NCBI RefSeq assembly: GCF_000524195.1
Contig: NW_020170401.1
Span: forward strand, 506,705-570,704
From: Echinococcus granulosus
Lineage: Eukaryota > Platyhelminthes > Cestoda > Cyclophyllidea > Taeniidae
Direction: 5' to 3'
DNA: 64,000 nucleotides
Shown: one piece after another, positions 39,611-50,582 of the stretch
How positions within the stretch are numbered: the first letter of the stretch is position 1
Layout: each line of letters begins with the position of its first letter
Translations under genes and position numbers: made by a program
Notes under the pieces: generated by a model
Seen by the model: only the letters and a program-made list of their open reading frames with translations
What the model was told of the DNA's origin: nothing
Database searches by the model: none

Positions 39611-42600
39611 CGGAGGGCGAACATGCCATTCCTTTGACTGAGCCTTACGACTTTGCAGACAAAAGGCTTTATTTCCCTCATAAAAGGAGAAAAGACTTTG
39701 TAAGGAACAACACTCTTAATCTTCATTTGGTGAAAAAGGCAAAAAAAAGCTGCCTAGAAGGTGTTTTGAAAGGGAGGAATCTAAGTTGAATAGGCTAGTG
39801 CGAATTGCAATGCAGGCAGCTAGAAATCTTCATGCCTAAGTTGAGGCGGTTACACTGTTTACCATTCCCTCTTTTCATGTAGAAACGCCCATTTTTTGGT
39901 GGTTTCTTATTTCGACTTCCCGGAATCCTAGCAAATGCGAAAAGAGTTAAGCGCCTGATGGCAGTGAAGGACATTTGCAATTAGGGTATGCGAAATGCTC
40001 TGCTTCCGGTCGTATGCAAATCGCTCCTCTGGAAATTCCACGTCTTCTAATGTTTCTTTATTAGAAATAAGTTACATTTAAACATTCCTTTAGAAGAAAA
40101 GTGCAATTCAGTGAGGTTTGTTCGAGTGAAGAGTTCAACCACCCCGGATTTTGAATCTGGCCATGCCCACAACCTTATTATAAATGACCTGGGGAGACGC
40201 CTTGGTGGCGGTGTTAGACTAGCCCGGTCAAAATGTACAAGAGTCTCGATGCTGGATGGGTGGATCTGAAATGGATCACTGGAGGAGGGTTATTGGATGA
40301 GCAAGCACCTCAAATTTGGGGCTCTGTGTAAGGGAGTGAAACATACTTTTAATCAAATGGTAATCGACACCCAAAATAACCACTTCCTCTTGGTCTATGA
40401 ACCAAGCGATTAATATCCTGGTCGAGAGGAATAATGCTGCCATTTCCCATTTGTCTTCAGGTGGACGGTCCTACGAAGAAGAGCTTTTTCTGCACAGTTA
40501 CACACTCATTATTAAGCACCATTCTCTATTCCGACCCTTTATCGTTGCAGCGGCAAAACGGAATCGCAGCTGACACGCAATTTATTTTGTTACCAACAAA
40601 ATAGACTTGCACGACCTGAGTCGAAGAGTAGCAACGCCCAAAAGACCCCCGTTCGTGTTTACAGAAGTTAGAAAGAATGATTAAATTTGGCCTCCATGTA
40701 ATGTCAAGAAATGACCTTCACTTCTGACTCGCAAAATGGGTTTTGAAGCATTGCCTACTTTGTGAATGTCGATGCAGAAGAGAGACCATAGGAGACGCTC
40801 TAAAAGCCAGTATGCTACCTAATGAAGGGGTATTTTCTCAGCATGTGCAGCCACCTCTAGCTCTAGCTGCGTCAGTTCTTCTGAAAGTCGACACAGGCTC
40901 ACATTACAAGGCCTCCGGGGAGAACCCAAGCCCTGCAAAACCAATGGAGGGAAGAATGTGGAAACGTAAGATAAAGAATAGTGGTGTGCTATTAGGAGAA
41001 AGGTTGCCTTGAAAGTGACTGCATTCCACGCATGGTTGGTTAAGTAACTCCCACCCACTCATGAATGTGCCAGTCTCCCTTCCGCCAGATGAGTGGAGGT
41101 CAGTTATCTTTTAACCCAACTTTTATGGTTATACAGCAATAAAAAGCCCATTCATTGTGTACTAAACTGAATATCCTTTCAAATGGGAAATGTGTTGCCT
41201 CTAAAATATGCATATTTGCATCACGAGGAGCCTTTGGCAACCAGTCGGGGAGGAGCGGATGGAAATTGCTGTGAAGGTAAGTAGAATTTCAAGGCAAAAT
41301 TTTAAAATGACAAGTTGACGCAAGGTAGAGTAGAACGTGAGTACAAAAGTGGAAATTGTGATTGGAATCGTGTTATGTGAGAAACGCGACAAACATTTTA
41401 TAGCATTATTTTCTACTGCTATGATAACTCAAGTGACCAATTTGCCCAGTGGTTTGCAAAGGAGGCAGCCCTATGTAAGGTAGTGGTCTTTTCTGTTACT
41501 AACACCCAAATGCAGAAAGAGCTTTACTGGAAATACGCCGAAGTTGAATTTCCCATCAAATGCCAATGCGAATCAGTGAGGAAGGAGGAAACGTTGGGGC
41601 ACACTGCTGGTGAAATTTTAATGCCTTTCGTTCAATTGCTTTTTGTAGAAAGTTAGAAGTAAAACAAGTTAAAGCTTAGGACACTTTTTACTTGTTTACC
41701 AAAAAATGAAAGGTTTTCTACCAGAGTGTCGTGTGAAAAGATCTTTTTTTTCAATGCAAATTTTTTTCAAGCCACTATGATTGGTCTAGTTGTAATGGTC
41801 GTCTAATCATTTTTTAATTGCTTTTAATTTGAGCGATTAATTTATGGAATGAAGCAATGCAGTCATTGCTTAAAATCTTGTTTTTTTAATTTCTAACTAA
41901 TTCCGCTTAAACCACAGGGACATCAATCATAAGGTACTTGTTCGAACTTTGCAAAACAACTCTGGTAGAACAATTTAAATTGTGCGCCTTTTACTACTCA
42001 TCAAAGTTAGTAATCTTCAGTTCAAAATAACTTGTCAAATTTTGTCTTTTTTCTACTTCTCGCACTTGTTTTATTGTGTTACTTTTCGTTACCTCTATGG
42101 TATTAATTATTCCCACGTTTCAACTACAGAGAAAAATGGAATATTTTTGCAATTTTTATGAGATATGAAAAAGAAACGTCTGGCAATGATGCCAAAGGTA
42201 CTTTTCAGTGTCTTCAATCGTTCTATACCAAAAGATGTTGTTGTTGCTAGGCACTTTGTCAAAAGTACTCTAGGTGATTTATTAAATATGCAGAAAATTC
42301 TTCCTTAATAGTCTTAAATGTCAGAATTTTCTCTATTTCTTGATGCTGACAATAAAACACTAAGATTTTGATGCCTGGTTGTCATGGCATCTGGATCGCA
42401 ACCACTTATCTTTTTTTCAGAATTGACCCAGGGGGCAACTTTGGTGGAATTAGTGAGCGGTACAGATTTAACTTGATAAAAATCTATTTGTCAGTAGTAG
42501 AAGGCAGCACACAGAAGTGAAGTTAGCTGTTCAACCCTCCCAGTAGCTCGCTGTATAATGAAGCATCTCTTTTGGGGAGATCATTCCTACTGTGTGATGC

Positions 42601-44843
42601 TGGTGACAAGTTAGTGTGATTTGAGATTCGTGTGTCGCAAGGGAATTTGTGATTTAACTTTTATGCCTCAGCCATATACTCACACCATCAACTCTCCTAC
42701 GGAAACCGTCAAGACAAGTTGTACTAGTGAATTTAATCAGTGAGGAGGAAGCTCTCCCTTTTTAATAAGAGGTTGCAAGCTAAGTTGGAAGGAGCCTTCA
42801 TACCGGCTATAGGGCCAGGATGTAAGGCAGGTACTGTCTTCTCTTACTGTCCGAGTTACGTCTATCACTTCACTTTGAGAGAGGCAATAGACATGCAGAT
42901 GCAAAATATAATGGACAATCGTGAAGTAAAGCTGTGATAGGAAAGAAGACGGTTGGAGAGAGGCATGATTATTTCCATCAAGAAATACCGGTGTTCCCGA
43001 AGTAGAAATCTCTAGCCCGCAATCCCTTAAATGTAGGCCATAAAAGGTACTTGTGTAAAATTTTACCGAGGTAAATGGGTAAAAATCCCCTCATAGTTGT
43101 TAATTCGTTATTAAAAGACCCGCACAATTTTATTTGGATGCTCTTATTTATCTTAGAAGTGACAAGAAGCTGGCTGTCTACCGGTTTGAGTTCGCAAATC
43201 GCCCACCTCCACTCAGAGGTCACTTTGTGGCTTTCATTTACTCATTAACTAAATCGCTTCATTAAATTTTTAACTAATTTTGTCAGTTGGCACTTGCCGA
43301 AGGGGAGTTGCAAGCGATTTTCGTTTGGGATGGAAGTCAAAACGCAGGCGTGACTTAAAGCCTTATAACCTAGTTTTCATGGTTAGATTATTAAAGATGG
43401 ATGTGATTTGTAGAGCGATGGATTCAAGTGCTTTTGGTTTGAGATGGTTTTTTAGATTAAAACGCTGTTGAAAACTAACCTAGAGTAAATGTAGTTCCCA
43501 TCTAAAAATGGCAATTTGAAGCAGAATACACTCATCCTCTTGCAGAAATGTGTCATTTAATTAAGATGAATTAAAATTTTGTAAAGCCTTCGTTTGTTTA
43601 TCCCTTCGTTTTAATTACGCGGGTACTAAAGGCTTGGTCAGTGTACTTCCACTGGGCCCCGCAGCCCACACTCTGTCCCAGTATTACGTCTCCATTCGTC
43701 TTTAAGGAAGACGCAGGAGGCTAAGATTACACCTGCGAAGAAGAGTTCATGTTAGTGTTGTTATGCAGATGGGATGAGTGTGCTTCTACAAATTTATTCA
43801 AAAGCTTGGTGTAATGGTTTGCGATAACACCAGAATGCATCTAATGGGGTGCTTTGCTATTTTCAAACCACGCGGGTCCTCGGATCTGTGCATACTGCAC
43901 GTCCGACCACCAGCGGGGAATTCGGGCCATGCTAGTCGCCTCCACATCCTTTAGTGCACCAAACAATCCATGTATTTCACAGTACTTTGGCTTGTCACGA
44001 CCTCAGGAAAGACTCGAAGGCTCTACAGTGGTTCAGTAATAATAGTAATTTACTTTAACCCAGTAACTTACTAGTTGTTAAATAATCTGCAGGGAATTTC
44101 GGAAAGAGTGGAATCGCAGAAGCGATAAAAGCAGCTTATGATTTCGTTCTATGGAAAACTTAAGGTAAGGTTAATTCATGGTACAGCATATATGCATAAA
44201 AATTGCTAAAATTACATACCTATTCCAAAAGATCAGAATTTCTATAGGGAGCAGTGTAGTACAGATGTAAAACTTATGTGAACATTTTTCTTCAATCGGT
44301 ATCTTGCTAAATTATATGGTCACTTACTACTTTATTAACACCGCGTTTGATCAAACAAACACATTTCTCCGCAGTTTGTACTTCCAATTAGCGTCATGTA
44401 CTCAGGACCATGCAAATAAACGTAGGCCACGATAGCACAAACTAAACAAATTAAAGCATTTCATCATAACATAAGAGCGGCTAATCAAAATTTGCTAAAT
44501 ATGCTAAAAATTTTTTAAAACATTTCTACATTAGAACATTCTTAAATTTGGCTCAATTTTATGGTCAAATTATAGTATTTGCTGAGTTTGTGAAAAAGTT
44601 GTACAGATGTTTCATCGCTTTAGTGCAAACTGATGGCCTTTTTAAACACTATGAAGCTTTCAGAAAATACGTATATATATTATAATCCCAAAGTGACTCG
44701 TTGTCATTCTGCAAATTAATCGGTTGTTCTAACTAACTAAAAAAGTAAATTTTACAACACCTAACCCTTTGAAAAGCTATTCCACTTACTGGCTGGTGTT
44801 CTTCCCGGGGTTGCGGCTTTGAGGTTATCTTTTTCGTCATACT

Positions 44844-44873
44844 ATGACTCGAGATCGGTTGGCCGAGCTCAGA
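44844..44873 (+). CDS. STX1: Syntaxin exon 1 (N-peptide)
   Basis: Ten codons, MTRDRLAELR, ending before the donor gttgta at 44874. The 40-base intron ends with ag at 44912-44913. The peptide matches the conserved start MTKDRLA of animal syntaxin-1. Any 5' untranslated sequence lies upstream and is not resolved. Confidence 0.85.
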
Positions 44874-47800
44874 GTTGTATGTTTTATTTTATTTTTTCCG
44901 ATATGTTGAATAGCGGTATCAAGTGGCGAATGGTGTCGCGAGCAAGGGCGAGCCAGCAGAAAATGTCGAAATATTGGATTCATTTCTAGATAAAGTCAAC
45001 AGCACCGCCAAGCTGGTTGATGAAATTTCGAGTAATGTTGAGCGAATAAAAGCCTGCCAGCTTCACATCTTATCCAATCCCACTACAGATCCTGGCAAGT
45101 TATCTTTTTGATTCTCTCATTTTTAGTGACCTCATCTCGCCTGGATGAATATATGCGAAATGTTAAAAATCTCTCTCTCCGTGTTGGCAAAGAGTTGAAA
45201 GGTGGGTTTTTCCCTAATGTCTTCATTTATACCATCAGCTTTGGAGGAAAGCGCCAAGACCGACCATCTTCTGCCCTCAACCGGCATCGACCGCATAAAG
45301 GCCTATCAACATTCCGCCCTTCTAAAGAAATTCCAAACTGTCATGAAGGATTATAATCGCAGTCAACTGGAGTACCGCGACAAGTGCAAATCGCGGATAA
45401 AACTGCAGCTTCAAGTAGCCGGTGCGGACGTTAATGATGAAAAGGTTGAAGACATGCTTGAATCCACCAATCCCTGTGTTTTTACCGATGCTGTAGGGAT
45501 TTTTTGCTAAATTTTTGATAGTGCTACTGCGGCTAGGTGCTGGAACAAACCACTGCGGCGAAGAAATCTCTTATTGAAATAGAGGCCCGTCACGCGGATA
45601 TCATCAAGTTGGAAAAAAGTATTGAGGAGATGAGGGAAATGTTTGCACAGATTGCTCTACTCGTCGACCAACAGGTAGGCCTTTGATGATGCCCTCTACA
45701 TTTTTGACATTCCTAGGGTGACTTGATTGATAACATCGAGCACAATGTTGGCATGGCGGTTGATAGAGTGGAGGCTGCTAAGGCTTCTGTTGAAAAGGCT
45801 GTGAAGACGCAGAAAAGTGCGAGAAAGGTGAGGGTAGTCTTATTCTTCATGTGTGGTATTTTTTTGTCTATAAGGTACGCATCCATCACCTTTACCATCC
45901 ACTTTATTGTGTTTGCATTTGGCGCTGGTGACTTATATCCGCCTTGGCCAGTTGAGCTTGTAAGACCGCAGTTGGTTAATATCCTGCCAGTGTAAATCTG
46001 GTTACTTACTTTTTTTACTTCCGACTGAAAAAATGGCCTGCGCGTTCGGGCATTTAATTTAATTCCCCAAAAGGCAACATTCTTGAGCGACTTGCGACAC
46101 TTCCATATTTGCCTTCTAATATTCGTGCATGTTTAGGCGTGTGGCGTGACTTTTAGCCAAAGCCTAGTCTTGCAGGTATGACTCCGTCATTTTTACAAGT
46201 CTTCTAGCAATTGTTTAAGTATATCGGTCTTTGCGGGTCTGTGCATCGTTATAATGGTTGCTGTGGGCGATGTTTTGCTGCAGACTTTATTTCACTGAAT
46301 GGACTGAGAAGTTTATTTCTTAGTCGAGCCAATAGTTAGTGTCATTGGTCCATTTTGCAATGCATTCGGTTGATTTCGTCCACTTACCTAGGTCAACTTG
46401 TCGATTTTTCTTCAGCCTTCCTTCTCCGTGCTGTAAAGTGATGGTTAGCGTTAAAATTCTTATTTTTGTCATCCTTCGTGGTTTCTTTGCGCAGCAAGGT
46501 CTTGAATGTCCCTTCTCTTTTGTATTCCTTCGAAATGAGAATGTCGCATTCTCCTTTTTATTATTTTCAACTTACTTCCTGTTTGGTGGAAAATCATTCA
46601 AGCAATGCCGACGTTTTAGGAAGTCAACAGTTCCCACGGGGTTACGGATCCGGTCTGCTATGCTATCATTACAAATGATTCACTATGTTACTCGAGTAAG
46701 TTAGTTGCTGGGTCGGTGAATCCATTTCAAGTCTATTTAGCTCTGCACAGCTCACCCTTGTTAACTTTTTCCGTATCATGCTACTTCTAGCCCTTGTAAA
46801 TGTGACATGACTTTCAGGCAGCACTTGGTCTTATGTGTGTTTTTTGCCCCATTTGTGCCCTCTTGATCTCGTGCGTCCTCCCCCCTGCTGCCAAGACTGC
46901 TTTTTTGCATCCGCCCTCTAATCAATGTTGCTTTATACCGCCTTCGTTTTTACTTATAATGGGTGGCATCATCTTTCTCCCTGGGTAGCTTTTAGTCTGA
47001 TCCGTGTTTTGTAAATGTGATTTCGTCCCTGGTTCCTTCCTTTTCATCATGAGCAGTGATTTAATCCTCGTTTCTTACGGAAAGCTCAATTTTGTCGCCT
47101 GTAATTTTGTAATAAATGTCCTTTTTATCAAAAGAATACAATTATGATTCCTTATATCAACTGCACTTAGTTCAAGCAGTCGTGTTCCCTGCAGTTTCCC
47201 TCGGCAAGGCCTTAATAATTGGACGTTTTGGAAATCTGTACAAAATACCATCTAATATGGAAAAGTCATACTCTTTCCCATCTGTTTGTGCCTGATTTTG
47301 TTTTCTACAATCGGGAATTCTCCAATTTCGTTTTCTATATATTCGTACCGCTTGTTTGACTTTGACTTGGGCAAATCTCGGCACTCCAGCCTCCTCATTT
47401 ATCTGGTCGTTGCTGGCTTGTGGGTGGTGCCTTGCGCATGTCTATCAAAACCGATTCATTACTTTACTCATTGATCAACTTCTTTGTCCAGTTGACGAAT
47501 TGAACTTGGCTCGGTTAGTATTATCCTTTCATAATTTTCATATCTGTAGTGTACCAGTCTGCTTTCAATCCCGGAAGGTTATTCGTCGATTCTCTCTCCT
47601 GAAGAATTGTGGTTTACGTCCACGAGTCGATCCCATTCAGTTCAGTTCACTACGATCTGACTACTTTTCTGTCACTTGTTGTGGTTCTATTTTGTGATGC
47701 GGAAATTGTTGAGATTTGCGCTTTTGTGTATCAGTAAAACAGTAATACTTCATTGTAGTCACGTGGTGAGGAGAGTCACATCCGTTTGTGGTTGGCCCAC

Positions 47801-50582
47801 GGTCTCTAAACTTCGTACACATGCATGCCTGCACTTTTGCGCCATCCATCAGGCCTTTGGATGTGCAATTGTCGCCACTTCAGTGTCTACCGGCACGTTT
47901 ATTAAGGAACACTAACGAAGAAAGAATGGAATGGATTTTTACGTTCATTTTGGGTCAAATTATGCACATTTTAATAAGTTCTGCTCTTCTCTGTTATTTT
48001 TCATATCTTTTCAAATTCACTCAACTGTGATGTGGACTTCGGTCCACATTTTTTTTGTTGTAACCTCATTCTTGTCGCACATTTGTTTTTTTTTTCATCG
48101 TTGGTCAAATACAACTGCTCCTATTATGTTTGATGGACCAACTTATTTGGTGATACGTACCTTTATGCACAGTCGTGTTACTCCTCAAGACCCTGAGTCG
48201 ATTTCACTCGGTCCCCCCAGTCACTTCTCAAAGATTCATTCGGTGACAAGGGAGCTTTGAAGAGAATCATATTTTTAAATGGGAAAAAACCCATTCTTCT
48301 CTAACTGTAGCAATCGACCGTGAGAAAGCCACACTCCCTCTCACTCGTCTGTGCATAATGTCATTTGTCAAAAGTCCATAAAGTTCATTGTTCGCGTGCG
48401 TGCCCGAGGGTTGGTCCATTCAGTTTGCCTTTTGGCGGTGAAAATCTCGCTGTTCCAGTGTATTTACATTAACACCAGCACTAGAAGGCGCTGCTTCACT
48501 GTGCCATGCAGCTTCCTGCTGGAGCTCGCTATCCCCGTCAATCGTTACATCCTCAGTGGTTGCTCGGTCCCATCTTTTGGGTTTTAATTTCCTCGATTTT
48601 AGCAAATTTGATGCATCTTTAGTCTCGTAGCTGTAATTTCGCTGGGAATGCAGTGATATCTTCTCATATTGGCAAAAACTGTTTGTGATCTTTGTGAATC
48701 TGATACTGTTTCTGGATTCGATATCGCTTCTGTTTTATCTGTGCTCTGCTGCAGTAGAAGGCACAAGTCTATTATTTGCTGTAACTACCGATCTTTTGTG
48801 AGATTTTGTTCTCGCAACTCTAGTGTGTAAACAAAGCCGTGGACTCTTGCGTCCAGCTTAACATTCACTTGATTGATTTCGTCCATTTCGGGTATTTAAG
48901 TTGTCTCTCCATCTAACATGGCAGTTTTGAAGGCGGACGTTTTTTTGTAGGAGATTTACCCTTTCCCATGCCTATTTGTTCATGTTTCATTTTGTGTTTG
49001 GAATTTTCAAATCCGGTTGTTCGTGGGTGCTCGTGCTAGTCACATCACACGGATTGTGTCATCCCCACTTGACAGTGTATTTACTTTGGCACAGATTGCG
49101 CTTGTATTTTTGGCGCTCCATCCACCGAAACGGCAACTAAGAGGCCCCAACAAAACCCCTCACTCATGAAGTAGGTCAAGTGTGAGCCAGTTTGTACGCG
49201 CGGTTAGTCCGTCCCGAAGGGACCGACCACAGGACGTGGATTAGGGTCTTCTCCAAACACCTGTTCCATCATGCTCATTGCATGGTTTAAAATCAGTTCC
49301 TTTTGAACTATTACTTCCATGAACTAATTCCAAACAGAACCTCTCTGTGTATTCCAAAGGTTGTGTTTTATTTGTTTATTTTTCTGCATTGTTGTCTTGG
49401 TGACAGGGCATTTTATTGCTGTATCACATGACCCGAGAGGTTCGTGCAATTTGCAGTAAGACCTGCTGTGATTGATTGTCTAACTTGTAGAAATTGTCTA
49501 AAATGTCATTGCTTATGTGTGCATCCATAAAAGAGAACAATATTTCTTTCATTATTTTCCTCTAATTTGAAACTTGATGAGTGGGCTTCCACCTTGTCGG
49601 CCTTGCAGCCGGAGTTGAGCTCGATTTCAACAAGGAAGCAGAAGCTTTCCGTCAAATGTGTGTGTGTGTGTGTGTGTGTACCTTCTTGCGGTAGGAGGAT
49701 GCATCGCCCAAGTACTGTTAAAATAATGCGATTCTGGTAATGAACCACCAAATGGTGATGGATCACACTCAAGCCACTCCTTTGTCAGGTTGTAGTAAAC
49801 CTTCGAAAACCCATTTGCAAATCTCCTTAATGAGAGGGATACAAAGATACATTAAGATCTGCAGTAACTGGGGGTTGTGGTAGAAGCTAGGCAAGTGGTC
49901 TTACTTGTCATGAATTAACAGATGACAATAAGCCCCGGGGGTTGTCAATGGCCCCTCCACTTCCTTCACGCACGATGCAAAATGGCTTTGGGGTGTACTC
50001 ATTCCACCCACAACTTCGCTCCCGCAGGGTTATGCTTGGCTTTAGGGCGATGGACACAGATGAAATTATTCACCTACTGAAGGCTAAACAACAGCTGTAG
50101 CTGGGACGGTGAACAGTTGCGAGGGTGGCCGTTTCTTGGGGATACTTTGACTGGATAGGTTCCAGGCTGTTTTCGGAATTGAAGTGCCTTTTGCGTTGCG
50201 TTTGGCCATTGGCGATTTGTGTTGATTCTGTTTTATTTAAAACGCCGAATACAGCTAAGATTTAAGTACCTTGTCTAATCCATCATATTTTGATGCCATT
50301 TACACTACCTTAATGCGTGCAACCTGTCCTACTTTTGGAAAAAAGGTGAAAGGGGATGTCCGGACTAATTAGAATAAGATGCTATTCAGGAGAATTTATA
50401 TCGTCTCTTGTAATCCTCGTGGTATCTCAGATTCTCAACTTTTTAACTTTTTTTTGCACAATCACTTACTGATAATTCCTTTTTCTCTATTTTCTTAGAA
50501 AAAAATAATCTGCTACATCATCCTCGGTGTCCTCATTCTCATTCTGATCACCACCGTAGCTAGTCTCCTCGGTCTGACCTGA
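44844..50582 (+). CDS. STX1: Syntaxin-1-like plasma-membrane t-SNARE, complete (seven exons)
   Basis: Qa-SNARE that pairs with SNAP-25 and a vesicle R-SNARE to drive exocytosis. Exons: 44844-44873, 44914-45094, 45127-45201, 45239-45492, 45537-45674, 45717-45827, 50499-50582; together 873 bases, 290 residues plus TGA, close to the 288 of vertebrate syntaxin-1A. The N-terminus MTRDRLAELR matches the syntaxin N-peptide that binds Munc18. Residues about 28-160 form the Habc bundle, with KAYQHSALLKKFQTVMKDYN aligning to the Hc helix of relatives. The SNARE motif runs about 190-262 with the zero-layer Gln at 226 (LVDQQGDLIDNIE), the same number as in human syntaxin-1A. Basic ARKKK then a 22-residue anchor (267-289) end the protein. 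The acidic patch after the N-peptide is reduced. Five introns are only 32-44 bases; the last is 4.67 kb. ATG at 44844 is chosen from the N-peptide match. Confidence 0.93.
44914..45094 (+). CDS. STX1: Syntaxin exon 2 (Ha/Hb helices)
   Basis: Begins RYQVANGVASK and includes NVEILDSFLDKVNST and DEISSNVERIKACQ, matching the first Habc helix and its successor. It must end after CCT G (45094) to keep the frame, which makes the following intron GC..AG (gcaagt...ttttag, 45095-45126). The only nearby GT (45099) would put a stop eight codons into the next exon. Confidence 0.85.
45127..45201 (+). CDS. STX1: Syntaxin exon 3 (Hb helix)
   Basis: 75 bases starting in phase 1, reading TSSRLDEYMRNVKNL then SLRVGKELK. 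It ends with g at 45201 before gtgggt; the intron is 37 bases (45202-45238). It aligns with the DIKKTANKVRSKLK part of vertebrate syntaxin-1. Confidence 0.85.
45239..45492 (+). CDS. STX1: Syntaxin exon 4 (Hc helix and linker)
   Basis: Entered in phase 1 and left in phase 0; reads LEESAKTDHLLPSTG, then KAYQHSALLKKFQTVMKDYN and YRDKCKSRIKLQLQ, ending VEDMLESTNPCVFTDA. These match the most conserved part of the Habc domain and linker (RKTQHSTLSRKFVEVM; YRERCKGRIQRQLEI; LEDMLESGNP). Donor gtaggg at 45493. Confidence 0.92.
45537..45674 (+). CDS. STX1: Syntaxin exon 5 (N-terminal half of SNARE motif)
   Basis: 46 codons, phase 0 at both ends, reading IEARHADIIKLEKSIEEM and MFAQIALLVDQQ. The last codon CAG encodes the zero-layer Gln 226. 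The donor gtaggc follows directly and the intron is 42 bases, so the SNARE motif is cut exactly after its central Gln. Confidence 0.93.
45717..45827 (+). CDS. STX1: Syntaxin exon 6 (C-terminal half of SNARE motif)
   Basis: 37 codons reading GDLIDNIEHNVGMAVDRV to KTQKSARK, phase 0 at both ends, followed by the donor gtgagg at 45828. It matches GEMIDRIEYNVEHAVDYV of vertebrate syntaxin-1. The reading frame stays open through the donor to 45995 and encodes a hydrophobic run (see findings). Confidence 0.93.
45828..50498 (+). other. Syntaxin intron 6 (long, T-rich)
   Basis: A 4.67 kb intron between the SNARE-motif exon and the anchor exon. It carries a (TG)n run at 49657-49679 and a weak repeat near 49930-50170. 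The + strand is visibly T-rich over about 46.1-48.7 kb; in 46381-46440, for example, I count 23 T against 10 A. Reading frames of 60-120 codons here are Phe/Ser/Leu-rich on the + strand, as expected from the base skew, and I recognise no protein in them. Confidence 0.7.
49657..49679 (+). repeat. (TG)n microsatellite
   Basis: 23-base uninterrupted TG run in syntaxin intron 6. Confidence 0.95.
50499..50582 (+). CDS. STX1: Syntaxin exon 7 (membrane anchor)
   Basis: 27 codons plus TGA after the acceptor ttctctattttcttag. It reads KKIICYIILGVLILILITT then VASLLGLT: basic residues and one transmembrane helix with almost nothing after it, as in a tail-anchored syntaxin. It joins exon 6 in phase 0 across 4,671 bases. 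Confidence 0.9.
   Translation, partial: KKIICYIILGVLILILITTVASLLGLT

Larger units (their letters stand above)
32441..44843. other. Intergenic stretch
   Basis: 12 kb with repeat R1 copy C and a (GA)n run. Frames of 60-113 codons occur on both strands but none shows domains, consistent splice sites or a biased composition beyond that of the DNA. The promoter of the syntaxin gene should lie in its last part; no clear core promoter element was seen. Confidence 0.55.

Noticed and set aside
44093..44163. Short frame NFGKSGIAEAIKAAYDFVLW after an acceptor-like ctgcag, ending in TAA next to gtaagg
   Set aside because: Only about 22 codons, no recognised family and no upstream exon; probably chance, though a 5' untranslated exon of syntaxin is possible.
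45099..45126. GT donor at 45099 in syntaxin
   Set aside because: It gives a stop after eight codons; the GC donor at 45095 keeps the conserved frame.
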